The notes under the pieces: model-generated
The model's input: only the letters and a program-made list of their open reading frames with translations
Told to the model about the DNA's origin: nothing
The model's database searches: none
Assembly (NCBI GenBank): GCA_020628865.1
Contig: JAHDEJ010000018.1
Location: forward strand, 27,857 to 91,856
DNA: 64,000 nt
Source: Acidimicrobiales bacterium
GTDB taxonomy: Bacteria; Actinomycetota; Acidimicrobiia; Acidimicrobiales; SHLQ01
Direction: 5' to 3'
Made by a program: the position numbers and the translations under genes
Shown here: one piece after another, positions 61,410-64,000 of the stretch
How positions within the stretch are numbered: the first letter of the stretch is position 1
Layout of the letters: each line of letters begins with the position of its first letter

Positions 61410-61482
61410 ACCCAAAGGGACTGCGGAACGACTTGGACGAGATCAGTCTTCGTTGTCACACCCCCGACGTAGCTTCGGGGGT

Positions 61483-62940
61483 ATGGCGATTGCGGATGTT
61501 GCGGCGAGTGGAGAAGGCGAGGCGGGCGACGACTTCGATGCGCTCGTCGCGGCTGCCCTGCCTGACGGTTTCGATTGGGACTGGCCGTTCACGCACGACA
61601 TCGCCGACGATCTGACGATTCTTGAAGACGCCATCAGCCTGGTGGGCGACAATCCCCTCGTCCCCAGCTCATCGAGGGAGGCGGCCAACCGCGTGGCGCA
61701 GGTCGAGAAGTTGGCCACGCGGCTCGATGCCCTGCAGGCCCGCTTGCTGAGCGAGCTCGCCCAGTCCACCGCTTGGGAAGCCGACGGGCACCGCAGCGCC
61801 AAGGCAATGGTGAAGTTTCACGCCAACCTGTCCATCGCCGAGGCCACGGCCCGCCAGCAGTGCGTGGCCATGGTTCGTACGCTGCCGAAGATCGGCGTCG
61901 AATGGGCGGCCGGGCGGCTCGGCACCTGCCAGGTGCGCACGCTGGCTCGGGCCCACGCCAACCCGCGGGTACGAGACCACATGCCGGCAGCCGAAGACTG
62001 GTTCCTCGAACACGGTCTGGCCGACGATCACCGACTCTTTGCGTCGATGGTCACCAACTGGGTTCGTCTGGTCGACGAGGACGGCACGCTCGACGTGAAC
62101 GAGCGCAACCATCGGAACCGCAAAGCCCGCCTCACGCAGGACTCGGTCGACCTCTCGTGGCGCCTCGAAGCCGAGATGGCTGCCCTGCAAGGGGCAGAGA
62201 TGGACCGAATCCTCGAGGAGTTCATCGAAGCCGAATGGCAGATCGATTGGGCGGCAACCGTCGCCGAATGGGGCGACGACGCCTGCATCGAGAAGATGCC
62301 GCGCACGCCTGCACAGCGCCGGTGCGATGCGCTCCATCGAATCTTCCGTCAGGCCGTCGGGCTCCGCCTCGGCGAGACGACCGCCACCATCGAGACGAAC
62401 ATCGTGCTCGATCAGGCCACCTGGGAACGCTCGCTCACCCGGCTCGCCGGAGCCGAGGTGGAACCGATGGGCGGCGCCGAGGCGGCCGAACACCTCGACG
62501 ACGGACACCGCTGCGCCACGATCGACGGCGTGCCCGTCGAGCCGGTCGAAGCCGCCGCCCACAGCCTTGTCGGCGCACTGCGCCGGGTGGTGCTCGACGC
62601 CGCCTCCGTACCCATCGATCTTGGCCGCAAGCGCACGTTCACCGGGCTGTCGCGGCTCGCCGCGCAGCTCGGCTCGACCACCTGCTATTGGCCGGGGTGC
62701 GATGTTGCCTCCAGCGCCTGCCAGATCGACCACCTCGACCCGTACACACCCCGCCCCGGGCCAGACCCCAACGGGACCCAGCCGAGTGGGGGCGGCGCCA
62801 CCAACCCCCACAACTCGGGCACTGCGTGCGGCTGCCACAACCGGTTCAAAGAACGAGGGTTCACCGTCGTGCGCACGTCGACGGGTGGCTTCGAGGTTCG
62901 GCGACCTGACGGCAGCATCCTCGAACGAGCACAGCGCTGA
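61483..62940 (+). CDS. DUF222/HNH-endonuclease-domain protein (13E12-type)
   Basis: 485 residues. The N-terminal DUF222 part includes LLSELAQSTAWEADGHRS and GVEWAAGRLGTCQVRTLARA. The C-terminal HNH motif reads CYWPGCDVASSACQIDH, then ATNPHNSGTACGCHNRFK, with the two Cys pairs and H...N...H residues in order. These proteins are abundant in actinobacterial genomes, often as multicopy families, with an undefined role. ATG 61483 follows a short 73 bp gap. Confidence 0.88.
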   Translation: MAIADVAASGEGEAGDDFDALVAAALPDGFDWDWPFTHDIADDLTILEDAISLVGDNPLVPSSSREAANRVAQVEKLATRLDALQARLLSELAQSTAWEADGHRSAKAMVKFHANLSIAEATARQQCVAMVRTLPKIGVEWAAGRLGTCQVRTLARAHANPRVRDHMPAAEDWFLEHGLADDHRLFASMVTNWVRLVDEDGTLDVNERNHRNRKARLTQDSVDLSWRLEAEMAALQGAEMDRILEEFIEAEWQIDWAATVAEWGDDACIEKMPRTPAQRRCDALHRIFRQAVGLRLGETTATIETNIVLDQATWERSLTRLAGAEVEPMGGAEAAEHLDDGHRCATIDGVPVEPVEAAAHSLVGALRRVVLDAASVPIDLGRKRTFTGLSRLAAQLGSTTCYWPGCDVASSACQIDHLDPYTPRPGPDPNGTQPSGGGATNPHNSGTACGCHNRFKERGFTVVRTSTGGFEVRRPDGSILERAQR

Positions 62941-62990
62941 ACGCCCCGACCCCGGGGAAACGATCGGTCGCCGCGCGATACCATCGCAGC

Positions 62991-63653
62991 ATGAGCGAAG
63001 ATCGGCCGGAGGTACGCCTGTCGAATGCAGAACGTGAAGCCATCGTCGACCGACTGAAGGTCGCACAAGACGAAGGCCGCATCGACCTGCACGAGTTCGA
63101 AGAGCGCGTCGGCCAGGTCTACGCCGCCAAGGTGAGCTCCGAAATCGGGCCCGTCCTCGCCGACCTGCCCGCCGCCCAACCCCCGCCGCCGGCCGGCCCA
63201 CCCATCTCGCAGCAGGCGCCGACACCACCGGCCAACGCAACCATCGATCTGCACGCCACGCCGGTCAAAAGCACCCGCTGGATGTTCGCCGTGATGAGCG
63301 GACGCCAGAGCCGGGGCCGCTGGTCGCCGGGCGCACCCAACCGCACCTTCACCCTCATGGGCAGCCAGACGCTCGACCTCACCCAGGTCGACGCGGTCGA
63401 TGTGGACATCCGTGCCTTCACCATGATGGGCGAAACGAAGATCATCGTTCCCCCCGGCGCCCACGTCGATGTGGGCGGCTTCATCCTGATGGGCGAAACC
63501 TCGAACAAGACGCACGACGAAGAGGGCGCCTCGTCGCCACTGCGCGTCCGGGTCCGCTCCTACGGACTGATGGGCGAATGTTCGGTCCGCACCCCGGGCA
63601 AGCGGGACGTCATCCGCAAGATGATCAACAAGAAGATTCGCGAGCTGGAATAG
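62991..63653 (+). CDS. DUF1707 (SHOCT-like) protein with LiaF-type C-terminus
   Basis: 220 residues. RLSNAEREAIVDRLKVAQDEGRIDLHEFEER at about 9-39 is the DUF1707 motif; a Pro-rich linker follows; the C-terminal beta-rich part repeats LMG (TLMGSQ, MMGETKIIVPPGAHVDVGGFILMGE, GLMGE) as in DUF2154/LiaF-like domains. Actinobacterial relatives are thought to monitor the envelope. Converges with the VanZ-like gene by a 29 bp overlap. Confidence 0.85.
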   Translation: MSEDRPEVRLSNAEREAIVDRLKVAQDEGRIDLHEFEERVGQVYAAKVSSEIGPVLADLPAAQPPPPAGPPISQQAPTPPANATIDLHATPVKSTRWMFAVMSGRQSRGRWSPGAPNRTFTLMGSQTLDLTQVDAVDVDIRAFTMMGETKIIVPPGAHVDVGGFILMGETSNKTHDEEGASSPLRVRVRSYGLMGECSVRTPGKRDVIRKMINKKIRELE

Positions 63654-63996
63654 GTCGGCTCGACCCCGCCGCAATCATCCATCCGACGGTCACGCCGATC
63701 AGGTTCGCCAGCATGTCCTCCCGGCTGAAGTCGCGGCCCGGAACGGCTCGTTGTCGAAACTCGTCGATCAGGCTGAACGTCAGGACCACGCTGGGCCACA
63801 GCGGAATGAACCGGAGGAAGCGGCGATCGCCGGCGCCGTAGACGGCGAGGGCAGTGAGCGCGCCGTAGACGACGACATGGCCGACCTTGTCCATGCCCGG
63901 CACGCGCAGAAGATCATTCAATGGGCCGGAGTCGGCGCCGCCTCCGACGGTTGCCCAAACGACGAGCGAGAGCACAACGCCGAAGGCGGCTCCCAC
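63625..63996 (-). CDS. VanZ-like membrane protein, start uncertain at window edge
   Basis: At least 123 residues with four hydrophobic segments: GMDKVGHVVVYGALTALAV, LWPSVVLTFSLIDEFRQRAVPGRDFSREDMLANLIGV carries the VanZ D-x-x-R...GR pattern. VanZ family members give low-level teicoplanin resistance in enterococci; most are uncharacterised. GTG 63996 may be internal, since the frame could continue past 64000. Confidence 0.75.
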   Translation of the reverse strand: MGAAFGVVLSLVVWATVGGGADSGPLNDLLRVPGMDKVGHVVVYGALTALAVYGAGDRRFLRFIPLWPSVVLTFSLIDEFRQRAVPGRDFSREDMLANLIGVTVGWMIAAGSSRPIPARESSC

Positions 63997-64000
63997 ACGA

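Overview
This is a 64 kb stretch of high-GC chromosome with short intergenic gaps and many 1-4 bp start/stop overlaps. The gene set points to a free-living, probably aquatic actinobacterium: F420-type luciferase-like oxidoreductase, DUF222/HNH protein, DUF4244-like pilin, DUF1707 protein, type I CoaA, and a topoisomerase I with a Lys/Ala tail. A DMSP-lyase-like cupin and betaine-type dioxygenases suggest marine osmolyte chemistry. A member of the class Acidimicrobiia (Ilumatobacter-like) is my inference; no rRNA or other marker settles it. I saw no rRNA, tRNA or CRISPR array.

Layout. 1-9.2 kb: tandem palindromes, a nitrobindin-like protein, an ECF sigma factor coupled to a very acidic membrane-linked protein, an anchored HNH-nuclease-like protein, DUF4272, a secreted helical protein, small conserved proteins and an MFS exporter. 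9.2-17.5 kb: a DMSP-lyase-like cupin faces an eight-gene operon (enolase superfamily, membrane di-iron hydroxylase, gamma-butyrobetaine-hydroxylase-like dioxygenase, aconitase X large and small subunits, Asp/Glu-racemase-like protein, sulfotransferase-like protein, SDR). This looks like an uncharacterised catabolic pathway. 17.5-27 kb: a lactone-oxidase-type flavoprotein, then an amidase and a branched-chain/amide-type ABC transporter operon with a fused permease-ATPase. Next comes an ArsR repressor followed by an SRPBCC domain joined to a cytoplasmic AmiC-like binding protein. A palindromic operator is shared by the ArsR gene and the transporter operon, and the SRPBCC fusion carries an apparent +1 frameshift with a UGA C context.

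27-39 kb: a D-threonine-aldolase-like protein, an EamA transporter, a TauD dioxygenase, a TetR/MFS pair with two operators, a REP-associated tyrosine transposase inside its own palindromes, malic enzyme, an LLM oxidoreductase, an alpha/beta hydrolase and coaA. 39-54 kb: an FAD amine-oxidase/DUF998 fusion, a large cyclase-AAA-TPR protein, a second ECF sigma factor with an overlapping 56-residue ORF, a Crp/Fnr regulator, holB-tmk, a flippase-like membrane protein, topA, nhaA and a RsbW/RsbV-like pair. 54-64 kb: an IPNS-like dioxygenase, an MrfA-like helicase, an Fn3 lipoprotein beside TadE and a pilin-like protein, then DinB-like, TPR, DUF222-HNH, DUF1707 and VanZ-like proteins.

The most unusual parts are the ArsR/SRPBCC-binding-protein switch with its shared operator and frameshift, and the aconitase-X/dioxygenase operon whose members lack several canonical catalytic residues.
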